Assembly: GCA_047972265.1 (NCBI GenBank)
Contig: JBKEAM010000155.1
Coordinates: forward strand, 1 to 40,396
From: JAAYCI01 sp047972265
GTDB taxonomy: Bacteria > Bacillota > Clostridia > Oscillospirales > Ruminococcaceae
Direction: 5' to 3'
Length of the DNA: 40,396 nt
Under the pieces are notes generated by a model. That model was not told the origin of the DNA, searched no databases, and worked only from the letters and a program-made list of their open reading frames with translations. Made by a program: the position numbers and the translations under genes. This document shows positions 31,823-39,651 of this stretch, piece after piece (position 1 is the first letter of the stretch; each line of letters opens with the position of its first letter).

Positions 31823-32377
31823 ATGGGCATACCTGTTACGGCCAGCAGTACGCCGCTGGTGTTCGAAACATTGCCCGCCATCAAGGTAACCAATTACTCC
31901 TTTGCTAAAATTTTAACCAATTTGTATACATATGCCCGCTTTTATGTACACAATGGCTCTTTGGTTGTAGGGGTATACGGTTTTAAAGAGTCTCCCGACG
32001 AGCAAGACCGTATAAGCTTGGTTGTTGGTCAAAAAAACAGGTATCTGCTTCTCAGCATTTCTCCCCGGCAGGCATCTTTGGTACTGGCAGATGATGCCGC
32101 CACACTGCAAACACAAACCGGTGTTCAACTGCCCGCGCCTTCCCTTTCTCCTTTTGCCGGCACAGACGAACAGGGATGGTTTTGGGGCGCAGAGGCTATC
32201 CTTTCGGCAGATGTTTTGCAGCAAGCAGGCCTTGTTTTAACCCCGGGTGCCCAGTTTGGAGCCGCTGTTTTTTACCACCGCAGCAATCAAGAGGAGTTTG
32301 GCACTTCTTTTGCTTATAATCCACTGCTGCCGCTTATCCACCAACCATACCCGGCATTTACGGTTGTATCTTATTAA
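31823..32377 (+). CDS. Hypothetical protein, possibly CBM9/DOMON-like beta-sandwich
   Basis: This 184-residue protein has no signal peptide, membrane helix or cysteine. It is predicted to be mostly beta: FYVHNGSLVVGVYGF, YLLLSISPRQASLVLADDA and GAQFGAAVFYHRS are strand-rich. The segment EQGWFWGAEAILSADVLQ followed by GTSFAYNPL resembles carbohydrate-binding CBM9-like or DOMON proteins, in which a Trp-rich strand is followed by a helix-like turn. That link is weak. ATG 31823 has GGGGACGG about five bases upstream; an earlier ATG in frame has none. A 47-residue membrane peptide gene follows on the same strand. Confidence 0.75.
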   Translation: MGIPVTASSTPLVFETLPAIKVTNYSFAKILTNLYTYARFYVHNGSLVVGVYGFKESPDEQDRISLVVGQKNRYLLLSISPRQASLVLADDAATLQTQTGVQLPAPSLSPFAGTDEQGWFWGAEAILSADVLQQAGLVLTPGAQFGAAVFYHRSNQEEFGTSFAYNPLLPLIHQPYPAFTVVSY

Positions 32378-32438
32378 CAACATCCGCTAAACACACTTTG
32401 CCATACTACAAATGCATTGTAAAAGGAGATTTGCCACT

Positions 32439-32582
32439 ATGCTTAAAACACTGGGAAAATTAATTTTAAAACTTGCCGGGCTTGCGGCGGTACTGTTTGC
32501 CGCGCTGGTTGCATACCAGTATATTTCCGACAAAAAGGGCGGCTATATTGAAATTTACAACAACGATTATTCTGACGAATAG
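32439..32582 (+). CDS. Small membrane peptide
   Basis: This 47-residue frame has AAGGAG eight bases before its ATG. It has a basic start (MLKTLGKLILK), a membrane helix of about 20 residues (LAGLAAVLFAALVAYQYI), then a polar tail with Tyr, Asn and Asp ending DYSDE. It lies 61 bases after the hypothetical gene and right before a terminator, so they probably share a transcript. Family not recognised. It is shorter than usual gene-finder limits. Confidence 0.6.
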   Translation: MLKTLGKLILKLAGLAAVLFAALVAYQYISDKKGGYIEIYNNDYSDE

Positions 32583-32615
32583 TTTGCCCTTCTGTTCTTT
32601 CTCAGCTTTGCATTT

Positions 32616-32642
32616 AAAAAGCCGCCTTTGGGGCGGCTTTTT
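32616..32642 (+). terminator. Bidirectional terminator
   Basis: AAAAAGCCGCC / GGCGGCTTTTT stem with a five-base loop between the small membrane peptide gene and the convergent SGNH hydrolase gene. Confidence 0.9.
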
Positions 32643-32663
32643 ATTTTTAATGTTGTATGCGTT

Positions 32664-33626
32664 TTACGCGGGTTCGCGGTAATAGGGGCTGCCGGGCAAA
32701 TAGACATTGCGCGGATGATAGGCCGTGTGCGTAATCAGGTATTCTACCCAGGCCCTGTATCCATCGGGATGCAAATGAACACCATCGGCTCCCGAATATT
32801 CTTCCCGCAGGTACCCATCATCCCCCACCAGCGCTTCGCTTATGTTTACAAAGTAATATCCCTCTTCGTAAGCCAATTGTGCAAGGCGGCTGTTTAAAAG
32901 GTTAATCCGCTCCATGGTAAAGCCATTGCGGTTGTCGGGCCTTACGGGCGTAATGCTTTGTATATATATACCCACGGCAGGGTTAAGCCGTGCCCTTAGA
33001 TTAGAAAGCATTTCTTTGTAGTAAGCAATCAACGCATCATCGCTGCTGGATACCATGGTGTTTGTGCCCAGCAACACATACAGGTTATCGGGCTGACTTG
33101 CCACTATCGAATCGATTGGCACCTCTTTGGGGTTGTCTCCGCCTATAGACCATAAAGAACCCTCGTAAATGCCTTGCGGGCCTATGTTTTTATAAGTTGC
33201 GTTGTGCGACGCCCCCGGCAGGATGTTTTCGTACGAAAAAAGCCCCTGTGAGATAGAGTCTCCCACAAAGGTAACGGTATTAAAATAAGAAACATCTACC
33301 CTGCCATTTGCCGGCAGCGCAATCATTTTTGCATCTGGCTGTACAAACCCCATCGTATTAATGCTTTGTTCTACCGGGCCAACAAAATCCCACGCAGGCA
33401 GGTTTGTCTGCCCCGTGGTGTCTGGCGTGCTGGCAGCACCCACGCTGCCCGAGTCAACCCCGGAGGGCGCCGTAACCTGAACATCCAAATTTCCGCCCAA
33501 AAGCTTTATCACTCCAAAAGAAGCAAAAAACAGGGTAAGAACCGCCACAAACAAAACCAATACTCCCTGAAAAGGAGGTTTTTTACGTTTTGGGGGTTGT
33601 TTTCCATTTCCATCCATAGAATGCAC
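32664..33626 (-). CDS. Membrane-anchored SGNH/GDSL-type hydrolase
   Basis: This 320-residue protein has a basic N-terminus (KQPPKRKKPP), one membrane helix (about 21-44), a Ser/Gly/Thr linker, and an extracellular SGNH domain. Catalytic Ser124 lies in VTFVGDSISQGLF (block I), LLGTN supplies the block III Asn, and Asp281 and His284 in DGVHLHPDGY complete the triad (block V). Family members deacetylate or esterify cell-wall or exopolysaccharide acyl groups. The start is GTG 33626 with AAGGAG five bases upstream; an ATG three codons later is spaced too far. It has its own strong promoter. Confidence 0.9.
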   Translation of the reverse strand: MHSMDGNGKQPPKRKKPPFQGVLVLFVAVLTLFFASFGVIKLLGGNLDVQVTAPSGVDSGSVGAASTPDTTGQTNLPAWDFVGPVEQSINTMGFVQPDAKMIALPANGRVDVSYFNTVTFVGDSISQGLFSYENILPGASHNATYKNIGPQGIYEGSLWSIGGDNPKEVPIDSIVASQPDNLYVLLGTNTMVSSSDDALIAYYKEMLSNLRARLNPAVGIYIQSITPVRPDNRNGFTMERINLLNSRLAQLAYEEGYYFVNISEALVGDDGYLREEYSGADGVHLHPDGYRAWVEYLITHTAYHPRNVYLPGSPYYREPA

Positions 33627-33691
33627 GCTGTCTCCTTATCGCTAAAACTTTGTTTTCGAAACAAGGTGATTTTTTATATTTATTCGTTAAT

Positions 33692-33720
33692 ATTATAGTT
33701 CTTTTGTCTTTTATTGGCAA
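33692..33720 (-). promoter_or_regulatory. Promoter of the SGNH hydrolase gene
   Basis: TTGCCA (33715-33720), 17 bases, TATAAT (33692-33697) on the minus strand, with a consensus -10. Confidence 0.75.
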
Positions 33721-33763
33721 CAGCATATTGTGTCCAAATTCTATTATAAAAAACAACAAAACA

Positions 33764-33789
33764 GGCGGCCCTTTTAACACAAGGCCGCC
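33764..33789 (-). terminator. Terminator after the LysR gene
   Basis: GGCGGCC / GGCCGCC stem around a 12-base loop. On the minus strand it is followed by a T-rich stretch (TGTTTTGTTGTTTT). Confidence 0.75.
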
Positions 33790-33811
33790 CGCTTTATATT
33801 GTTTGCCAAAT

Positions 33812-34750
33812 TTAAATGTTCATAGCCAAAATTTCATCCCGGGTTTCTTCCAGCTTCTCAATGCAGTCACGCACCAGCGGGTGATCTAAAAGAGCTTTAT
33901 CTTTAAATATCAACACATCTTTATGGGTCAGGTCGGTTTCGTGGCAGCGGCGCTGTACCAAATGATGGTGCTCGATATATTCTTTGGGCAGGGGCGACCC
34001 CATTACATATGCATTGGGCACGTTGGTTAACAAATCAAACTGGCTGCCCCGCTCGTATATGGTTATCTGGTGCCTTTTTAAATCTGTGGGTATTACATGC
34101 GAAATTTGAGAAACCGAAAACTTGGCAGGTTCAATATCCCCCAATTTAATTTCGGTATAGGGATTTAAGTCGGCGTAAGAAATCTCCTGCTGGTCTCGCA
34201 GCGCATGGCTATCGCCCATGATAATTACGTACTCAAACTCCCACATTATCTGGTACTGTAACCCTTTAGAAGCAAGTAATGATAAAAAGTAATCCTCTTG
34301 CTTGGCAGAATACCGTATAACGCCCACATCGTAATTGTTTTGCACCACGTCAACAATGGCTTCCAGTGTGCTGGTTTCGTGAAAATGTATGTTAAACTGG
34401 CGCTCTAAATCTGTATTTTTTACAAACTGAGAAAAGGCATAGGCGATGTAGGTCGCACGCGGTACCGCAATTTTATACCCTAGTGTATCTTTTTCGCCCT
34501 TTTGATATCGAGATTCCAGCGCGTTTATCTGCGCCAAAATTTCTTTTGCGTACCGTATAAACACTTCGCCCTCTTCTGTGGCATAGGTGCCGTTACGCGT
34601 ACGATGAAATATTTTAATTCCAACCGAATTTTCAAGATCTTGTATAGCCTTGCTAAGGTTTGGCTGCATCATAAATAGATTTCTGGCAGCCTGCGTAATC
34701 GATTTAGTTCGGTCCACCTCGATTACATACTCCAATTGTTCTATTTTCAA
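33812..34750 (-). CDS. LysR-family transcriptional regulator
   Basis: This 312-residue regulator has the LysR winged helix, EQLEYVIEVDRTKSITQAAR and FMMQPNLSKAIQDLENSVGI, followed by FHRTRNGTYATEEGEVFIRY, and a long effector domain. The start is probably TTG 34750 with AGGAG eight bases upstream, giving LKIEQLEYV; an ATG further up has no ribosome site. A TTGACA at 34837-34842 (minus strand) may be its -35. The target is unknown; the divergent surface-protein gene at 35331 is the nearest candidate. Confidence 0.9.
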   Translation of the reverse strand: MKIEQLEYVIEVDRTKSITQAARNLFMMQPNLSKAIQDLENSVGIKIFHRTRNGTYATEEGEVFIRYAKEILAQINALESRYQKGEKDTLGYKIAVPRATYIAYAFSQFVKNTDLERQFNIHFHETSTLEAIVDVVQNNYDVGVIRYSAKQEDYFLSLLASKGLQYQIMWEFEYVIIMGDSHALRDQQEISYADLNPYTEIKLGDIEPAKFSVSQISHVIPTDLKRHQITIYERGSQFDLLTNVPNAYVMGSPLPKEYIEHHHLVQRRCHETDLTHKDVLIFKDKALLDHPLVRDCIEKLEETRDEILAMNI

Positions 34751-34786
34751 TATGATCTCTCCTAAAACTCCCCCGCAGACACTCAT

Positions 34787-35330
34787 TCATATACAAAACA
34801 TCTGAACGTACTATTCAATCTTATATCGCGGTTATGTGTCAACTGGGGGTCATTGTTTTTTTATATCATATCATATATCAAAAAATTCATCCATAGTAAA
34901 TTGTTTTTTTATCAGTAATATTTACAATTTAAGATTTTCACTTTTTGACCAGAGGGGCAAAAAAATATAAGCCTTACGGCTTTTATCTGTAACCTTACAA
35001 TTTATGGCTTGCCATTGGGCAGGGCAATATAATACAAAACTACATCAATTTTTTTAAAATTCGAAATTCTGTTTTTCGTTTTACAACACTAATACGTTCT
35101 TTATTTATAATTTCCGCTAACAATAATTATATCAATCGTTTTATATGTAAAATTATATGTTTCTTCATTTTACATAAAAAATAGCGATATTTCTTCAAAA
35201 AATATTTTTTCGTATTCTATCCATCTGTTTTTTCATATCCATAAAATTCCTTATATATATTACCTATATATAATAGTTGCAACTATACTAAATTAAGCTA
35301 GTTTGAAGGATTATTTTAAGGGGAAAATTT
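34787..35330. other. AT-rich intergenic region between LysR and surface-protein genes
   Basis: No gene is seen. It holds a small hairpin (AAGCC TTAC GGCTT near 34970) followed by TTTATCTG, a second GC-richer repeat near 35010-35030 (TTGCC...GGCAA), a TATAAT at 35269-35274 and the palindrome at 35273-35286. I compared it with common riboswitch cores and did not find a match. Confidence 0.5.
35273..35286. promoter_or_regulatory. Palindrome at the surface-protein promoter
   Basis: ATAGTTGCAACTAT is a perfect 14-base palindrome that overlaps the end of a TATAAT (35269-35274), so it should lie at the transcription start. It is a plausible operator for an unknown repressor. Confidence 0.45.
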
Positions 35331-37358
35331 ATGTCATTAGCGAAAAAATCTTTTTCGAAAATTATCTCTATTGCAACAGCAATTGTCGTAATTATCGCAA
35401 TTTTATCTTTCTCAATTTTAGGCGTTAGCGCCAACAGCGCCACAAGCGTTTTGGGTGCCGCCAGCCAATTTAACGTTTTTATATTTAACAATGCAGATCT
35501 TTCTTCCAGCACTGAAGGCCGCGTTGCCGTTGGCAACAAAGCCACTGTTATAAATGCCGGCCTTGCAACAAGCGCCAGCAGCACTGGTGTAAACATGGTA
35601 ATTGGTAAAGAGTTTGTTGTAACCGGCGGCGGCAGCTTAAAAGGCACTTATGCCGCGGGCGAAACCGCATCCGATACCCCAATTCTTACCTTACCGCAGT
35701 ACAGTTCTTTTAACAGGGCCACCGGGGTGTACGCATCCACTTTAAGCGACTTTACAAGCAACGGAGTTTCTACCTTTGCCGAAGCAAAAAGCCAATTGGT
35801 AGCAATTAGTCAGCAGTTCTACGCTGCCAATACCGTGGCAGGTGTAGGCCTTGGGGATGTTTCCATCGAAAACCCCTGGAACAAAGTTTTGGCCCTAACC
35901 TATACTGGCGACGCATCTACCGTTGTTTTCTATATCAGCGAGGCTCTTATAACAGATGCCGTTCAGCTAAGTTTTAAAATTAACGTTCCTTCCGGTACAC
36001 CGGATATCATCGTAAACATTGCCGGCAGCAATATCAAATGGCCCTCTTGGCAGCAGCAATATAGCGGCCAAAGCCTTAGCAACGTTTCTTCTCACATTGT
36101 TTTTAACCTGCCGGATGCCACATCCATCAACACAAACAGCGCCGCCATATATGGCTCTATCCTTGCACCAAAAGCCACATTTACAACCAATGGCGGTAAC
36201 CTGTCCGGTACCTTAGTAGCCGAAAACCTGAAGATGCCCGGTGGGTTTGGCTTCCATTCTTCCACCCTGGCAATTCTTCCATTAGTACCTGAAGAACCCA
36301 GTTCTTCAAGTGAAACCACTCCTTCAAGCCAGCCCGTATCATCTAGCGAATCCTCTTCCTCTAGCGAGTCTATTTCTTCCAGCGAGTCCGCCGTTTCAAG
36401 CGATCCGGCATCTTCCAGTGAGCCTGCTGTTTCGAGCACTCCCGTTTCCTCCAGCGAGCCTGCTGTTCCGGACGATCCCGCATCCTCCAGTGAGCCTGCT
36501 GTTTCAAGCACTCCCGCATCTTCCAGTGAGCCCGCTGTTTCGAGCACTCCCGTTTCCTCCAGTGAGCCCGCTGTTTCAAGCACTCCTGTTTCTTCCAGCG
36601 AATCCGTCACTTCAACCCCTTCAAGCATAGCTTCTTCCGAAGCATCAAGTTCCAGTATACATAGCGCTGCACCTCAGATTGGTTCCTCTGTTCCCGCTTC
36701 CTCTAGTGCTGTACAATCCAGTACAGCAACATCTGCGGCAGCCTCCGCTACATCTTCTACCGGAACACCAGTTATTACTTCGGGAGCCATCCCAACCGGA
36801 ACCACCACCTCTACCGCCGGTTCCTCTTCTTCTTTGGTGGTAGCAGGGTTAACCACACCTTCTTCCTCATCCTCCACCAGCGCCACTAGTGGCTCTGCAT
36901 CTATTCAGGATGACGGCACCCGTGTTGTTTCCGCTTCCGAGATTGTCACACTGCCCAACCAGGAAACACCGCTGGCAAACCTAAACGAAACCAACTCCTC
37001 GTGGGCTTTACTTAACCTTTTACTTGTTGTTTTAAGTGTTGCCGTTAGCGTAATTCTTGTAATTGCAACCTTTGCCAAAAAAGCAAAAGTAGAAAAGGCA
37101 AATATCAACAGCCACATCCACTATTCGGATGATGAGCACCCCACAACAGATAAACAAACACTTCTTTGGCGTGTACTGGGTATTGCAGCCAGCATCGTTT
37201 CTATCATCTTCTTCCTGCTTACAGAAAACACGCAGCTGCCCATGGCTTTTATAGATAAATGGACAGTGTGGATGATATTGATTACGGTTGCACAGCTTGC
37301 GTTTGTATTGCTTGCTTCCCGTTCCAAAAGCAAAACCTATGCCGAAGAAGACGAATAA
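35331..37358 (+). CDS. Choice-of-anchor-A surface protein with Ser/Pro repeat stalk and membrane tail
   Basis: This 675-residue exported protein has a signal peptide (to about 35), then a choice-of-anchor-A domain (about 36-325) with ASQFNVFIFNNADLSSSTEG and RVAVGNKATVINAG, the typical opening of that family. A Ser-rich stalk follows, including five 12-residue repeats of the form ASSSEPAVSSTP (36408-36587). The C-terminus has three membrane helices (WALLNLLLVVLSVAVSVILV, LLWRVLGIAASIVSIIFFLL and the one after DKWTVW). There is no LPxTG sortase signal, so it is held by its membrane tail. AAGGGG lies seven bases upstream of the ATG. A role in adhesion or matrix is inferred from the architecture. 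Confidence 0.88.
   Translation: MSLAKKSFSKIISIATAIVVIIAILSFSILGVSANSATSVLGAASQFNVFIFNNADLSSSTEGRVAVGNKATVINAGLATSASSTGVNMVIGKEFVVTGGGSLKGTYAAGETASDTPILTLPQYSSFNRATGVYASTLSDFTSNGVSTFAEAKSQLVAISQQFYAANTVAGVGLGDVSIENPWNKVLALTYTGDASTVVFYISEALITDAVQLSFKINVPSGTPDIIVNIAGSNIKWPSWQQQYSGQSLSNVSSHIVFNLPDATSINTNSAAIYGSILAPKATFTTNGGNLSGTLVAENLKMPGGFGFHSSTLAILPLVPEEPSSSSETTPSSQPVSSSESSSSSESISSSESAVSSDPASSSEPAVSSTPVSSSEPAVPDDPASSSEPAVSSTPASSSEPAVSSTPVSSSEPAVSSTPVSSSESVTSTPSSIASSEASSSSIHSAAPQIGSSVPASSSAVQSSTATSAAASATSSTGTPVITSGAIPTGTTTSTAGSSSSLVVAGLTTPSSSSSTSATSGSASIQDDGTRVVSASEIVTLPNQETPLANLNETNSSWALLNLLLVVLSVAVSVILVIATFAKKAKVEKANINSHIHYSDDEHPTTDKQTLLWRVLGIAASIVSIIFFLLTENTQLPMAFIDKWTVWMILITVAQLAFVLLASRSKSKTYAEEDE
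36408..36587 (+). repeat. Five tandem 36-bp coding repeats
   Basis: Units begin at 36408, 36444, 36480, 36516 and 36552, each coding for [AV]SSSEPAV[SP][SD][TD]P. The DNA copies differ mainly at third positions. They form the stalk and are prone to length variation. Confidence 0.85.
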
Positions 37359-37380
37359 TTGTAGCTATACATTATAATTT

Positions 37381-37417
37381 ATCCCCATCCTTTGCATACG
37401 CAAAGGATGGGGATTTT
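37381..37417 (+). terminator. Terminator of the surface-protein gene
   Basis: A perfect 15-bp stem ATCCCCATCCTTTGC / GCAAAGGATGGGGAT with an ATAC loop and a T-run, 22 bases after the stop codon. Confidence 0.95.
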
Positions 37418-37420
37418 CTT

Positions 37421-37442
37421 TATAGCTTTAGCTAAAGCTATA
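37421..37442. repeat. Perfect 22-bp palindrome
   Basis: TATAGCTTTAG followed at once by its reverse complement, just after the terminator. Function unknown. Confidence 0.6.
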
Positions 37443-37543
37443 AACGCGCCTCACTCATTCTTCACCAGAACAACCTCTTTAGTCCAATAGTCCAGTGTAA
37501 GCCTTTAATAAGGCCATTTTACTTCTGTGGTATCAAAAGTAAA

Positions 37544-37572
37544 TTGACAGGCTAAAAATGGGCCCGTTTATA
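37544..37572 (+). promoter_or_regulatory. Orphan plus-strand promoter
   Basis: TTGACA (37544-37549), 17 bases, TTTATA (37567-37572). There is no clear gene downstream before the terminator at 37843, so it could drive a small RNA of about 280 bases or the weak ORF at 37645. Confidence 0.45.
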
Positions 37573-37842
37573 GCACACAACCGCTTTGCTTCTCTTACCT
37601 TTATAATATAAGCCATTTTCTTTTTATCAAGGCATATATCTTTTATGCTAGATAAGTATTTCATTTTTGTTTTACCGGCAAAACCCAGCTACACTTTTAA
37701 CATCATTTACCGGTTTGCTTGGCATTGTGCTGCATTTAAAAACTCAAATATATACCGTGTTGCTTTTATCCCAGCTTTTATAGCAGCTTTATACGCTTAC
37801 TTACTATTTAAGTAGGGCACATAGTATTTAAATAAAATAAAA

Positions 37843-37873
37843 AAACCCTTTCCGGAAAATCCAGAAAGGGTTT
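37843..37873 (-). terminator. Terminator of the GAPDH gene
   Basis: A 10-bp stem AAACCCTTTC / GAAAGGGTTT with an 11-base loop. On the minus strand it is followed by T-rich sequence; it could also stop plus-strand transcripts. Confidence 0.85.
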
Positions 37874-37887
37874 AATCAATAAATAAA

Positions 37888-38889
37888 TTACTTAACGGTA
37901 TCCATGTGCTCAATCAGCTTCAATACTTTGTTGCTGTAGCCCCATTCGTTGTCATACCAAGCAACCAGCTTTACAAAGGTGTCGGTAAGGGCAATACCGG
38001 CTTTTTCGTCAAAGATAGAGGTACGGGCGTCGCCAATAAAGTCGCTGGAAACAACATCTTCATCGGTGTAACCCAAAATGCCCTTCAGTTCGCCTTCAGA
38101 AGCCTTCTTAATTACTTCGCAAATTTCTGCATAGGTAGCAGGCTTTGCAAGGTTAACAGTAAGGTCAACCACAGAAACGTCCAAAGTGGGAACGCGGAAC
38201 GACATGCCTGTCAATTTGCCATTCAACTCGGGGATAACCTTGCCAACAGCTTTAGCAGCACCGGTAGAAGAAGGAATGATGTTTGCAGAAGCTGCACGGC
38301 CACCACGCCAGTCTTTTTTAGACGAACCGTCTACAGTAAGCTGGGTAGCAGTGGTAGAGTGAACAGTGGTCATCAGGCCATCTACAATGCCAAAGTTATC
38401 GTTGATAACCTTTGCCAAAGGAGCCAGGCAGTTGGTGGTGCAGGAAGCGTTGGAAACAAAGTTCATATCCGGAGTGTATTTATCAAGGTTTACACCGCAT
38501 ACAAACATCGGGGTGTCATCTTTAGAGGGGCCGGTGTATACTACTTTTTTAGCGCCGGCATCGATGTGGCCCTGTGCTTTGTCTTTAGAGTGGAAAACGC
38601 CGGTAGCGTCTACAACGTATTCTGCTTCAACAGCTTTCCACGGAATATTTGCAGGCTCTTTCTCTGCAAAAAACTTAATGGTTTTGCCGTTTACAATAAT
38701 AGCGTCGTCGGTGTAGCTTACTTCGCCGTTATAGCGGCCATGAATGGTATCATACTTTAACATATATGCACAGTAATCGGGGCTCATAAAAGGATCGTTG
38801 ATGCCTACAAATTCGATATTGGGATTGTCCAAACCCGCACGGAAAACCAAGCGACCAATGCGGCCAAAGCCGTTAATGCCTACCTTCAT
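37888..38889 (-). CDS. gap: Glyceraldehyde-3-phosphate dehydrogenase
   Basis: This 333-residue enzyme has the NAD-binding MKVGINGFGRIGRLVFRAGL, NDPFMSPDYCAYMLKYDTIH, and the catalytic SNASCTTNCLAPLAKV with Cys150. EWGYSNKVL near the end is also conserved. It oxidises glyceraldehyde-3-P to 1,3-bisphosphoglycerate in glycolysis. ATG 38889 has GGGAGGT about ten bases upstream; the frame is open further without a ribosome site. It stands alone rather than in a pgk-tpi operon. Confidence 0.96.
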   Translation of the reverse strand: MKVGINGFGRIGRLVFRAGLDNPNIEFVGINDPFMSPDYCAYMLKYDTIHGRYNGEVSYTDDAIIVNGKTIKFFAEKEPANIPWKAVEAEYVVDATGVFHSKDKAQGHIDAGAKKVVYTGPSKDDTPMFVCGVNLDKYTPDMNFVSNASCTTNCLAPLAKVINDNFGIVDGLMTTVHSTTATQLTVDGSSKKDWRGGRAASANIIPSSTGAAKAVGKVIPELNGKLTGMSFRVPTLDVSVVDLTVNLAKPATYAEICEVIKKASEGELKGILGYTDEDVVSSDFIGDARTSIFDEKAGIALTDTFVKLVAWYDNEWGYSNKVLKLIEHMDTVK

Positions 38890-38990
38890 AATAGAATCTA
38901 CCTCCCAAATAATTAACAACAAAAACCACGCCTACATCCTATTTCAGCAAGGCAATTGTTTGTTTTAATAACTATATTTTATAACAATAA

Positions 38991-39018
38991 CCGTTAAACT
39001 ACAAGTGCCCGTTAAACT
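38991..39018. repeat. Direct repeat upstream of GAPDH gene
   Basis: CCGTTAAACT occurs at 38991-39000 and 39009-39018, eighteen bases apart. It lies close to a minus-strand TATAAA, so it could be a tandem regulator site. Confidence 0.5.
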
Positions 39019-39252
39019 TTTCACCTTTATAGCATATATTTTTTCAGTTCCCCCATATTAAGCACCGCTCTCTTATTTTTTTTGTGCATAATCCAAACAA
39101 GCATTTTACATTTCGTATTAATATAATCTGTTATACATTTTAGTAATAGCATAACAAAAGCTTTATGCTTCCTTGTTTTCTTTCCCAGTTTTATTGGCGC
39201 AATTCGCCAATAAAAATAATCCTTTAAATTAGCCTTTTTTACGCTAAAGTTC

Positions 39253-39281
39253 TTGCTTTTCAACTTATTTCATGATATTAT
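39253..39281 (+). promoter_or_regulatory. Promoter of rpsT
   Basis: TTGCTT (39253-39258), 17 bases, TATTAT (39276-39281), about 42 bases before the start codon. Confidence 0.65.
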
Positions 39282-39322
39282 TATCGTTGCTGTTTTACAT
39301 GATAAACTGAGGAGGTGGAACA

Positions 39323-39589
39323 ATGCCGAATATTAAATCGCAGAAAGACCGTATGCGCCAAACAGCCAAAGAGACCGCGCGCAATAAGTCCATGAAATCC
39401 GCCCTGCGCACCACTGTGAAAAAGGCGAACGCCTCCATCGAGGCTGGCGCTGAAAACAAAAGTGTGCTTGTAAAAGAGGCTACCATTGCACTTGAAAAAG
39501 CTGCAAGCAAGGGTCTTTTGCACAAAAACACAGCTAGCCGCAAGGTATCCCGTATTATGAAGCGTGCCAACGCAGAACCCAAGGCATAA
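39323..39589 (+). CDS. rpsT: Small ribosomal subunit protein S20
   Basis: This 88-residue, Lys/Arg/Ala-rich helical protein has the S20 pattern MPNIKSQKDRMRQTAKETAR and SKGLLHKNTASRKVSRIMKR. It binds 16S rRNA in the 30S body early in assembly. GAGGAGGT lies upstream of the ATG. It is monocistronic, with its own promoter and terminator, as is common in Firmicutes. Confidence 0.97.
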   Translation: MPNIKSQKDRMRQTAKETARNKSMKSALRTTVKKANASIEAGAENKSVLVKEATIALEKAASKGLLHKNTASRKVSRIMKRANAEPKA

Positions 39590-39606
39590 TTATTATAATA
39601 CATTTA

Positions 39607-39634
39607 AAAGGCATCGGATAATCCGATGCCTTTT
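39607..39634 (+). terminator. Bidirectional terminator between rpsT and CYTH gene
   Basis: AAAGGCATCGGA / TCCGATGCCTTT stem with a TAA loop, then TTGCTTTTG. Confidence 0.9.
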
Positions 39635-39651
39635 TGCTTTTGTTATAATTA

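Larger units (their letters stand above)
37359..37887. other. Intergenic region before gapA, with orphan promoter
   Basis: It contains two terminators, a perfect 22-bp palindrome (37421-37442), a strong plus-strand promoter at 37544-37572 and a 56-codon frame at 37645-37815 that lacks a good ribosome site. No other feature is recognised. Confidence 0.5.
38890..39322. other. Divergent intergenic region between GAPDH and rpsT
   Basis: AT-rich. It holds direct repeats before the GAPDH gene (38991-39018) and the rpsT promoter (39253-39281). No gene is seen. Confidence 0.6.

Noticed and set aside
34940..35040. Possible riboswitch in the leader region before the surface-protein gene
   Set aside because: There are small hairpins and a TTGACC, but the conserved cores of the c-di-GMP, cobalamin or other riboswitches I know could not be matched, and about 300 bases separate it from the gene.
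36408..36587. Regular 36-bp repeats resembling a CRISPR array
   Set aside because: They are contiguous, in frame within a surface-protein gene, and encode a 12-residue Ser/Pro stalk unit with third-position variation; there are no spacers.
37645..37815. 56-codon ORF before the GAPDH terminator
   Set aside because: It has an aromatic-rich translation without a clear helix pattern and no ribosome site within a workable distance, so I do not call it a gene.
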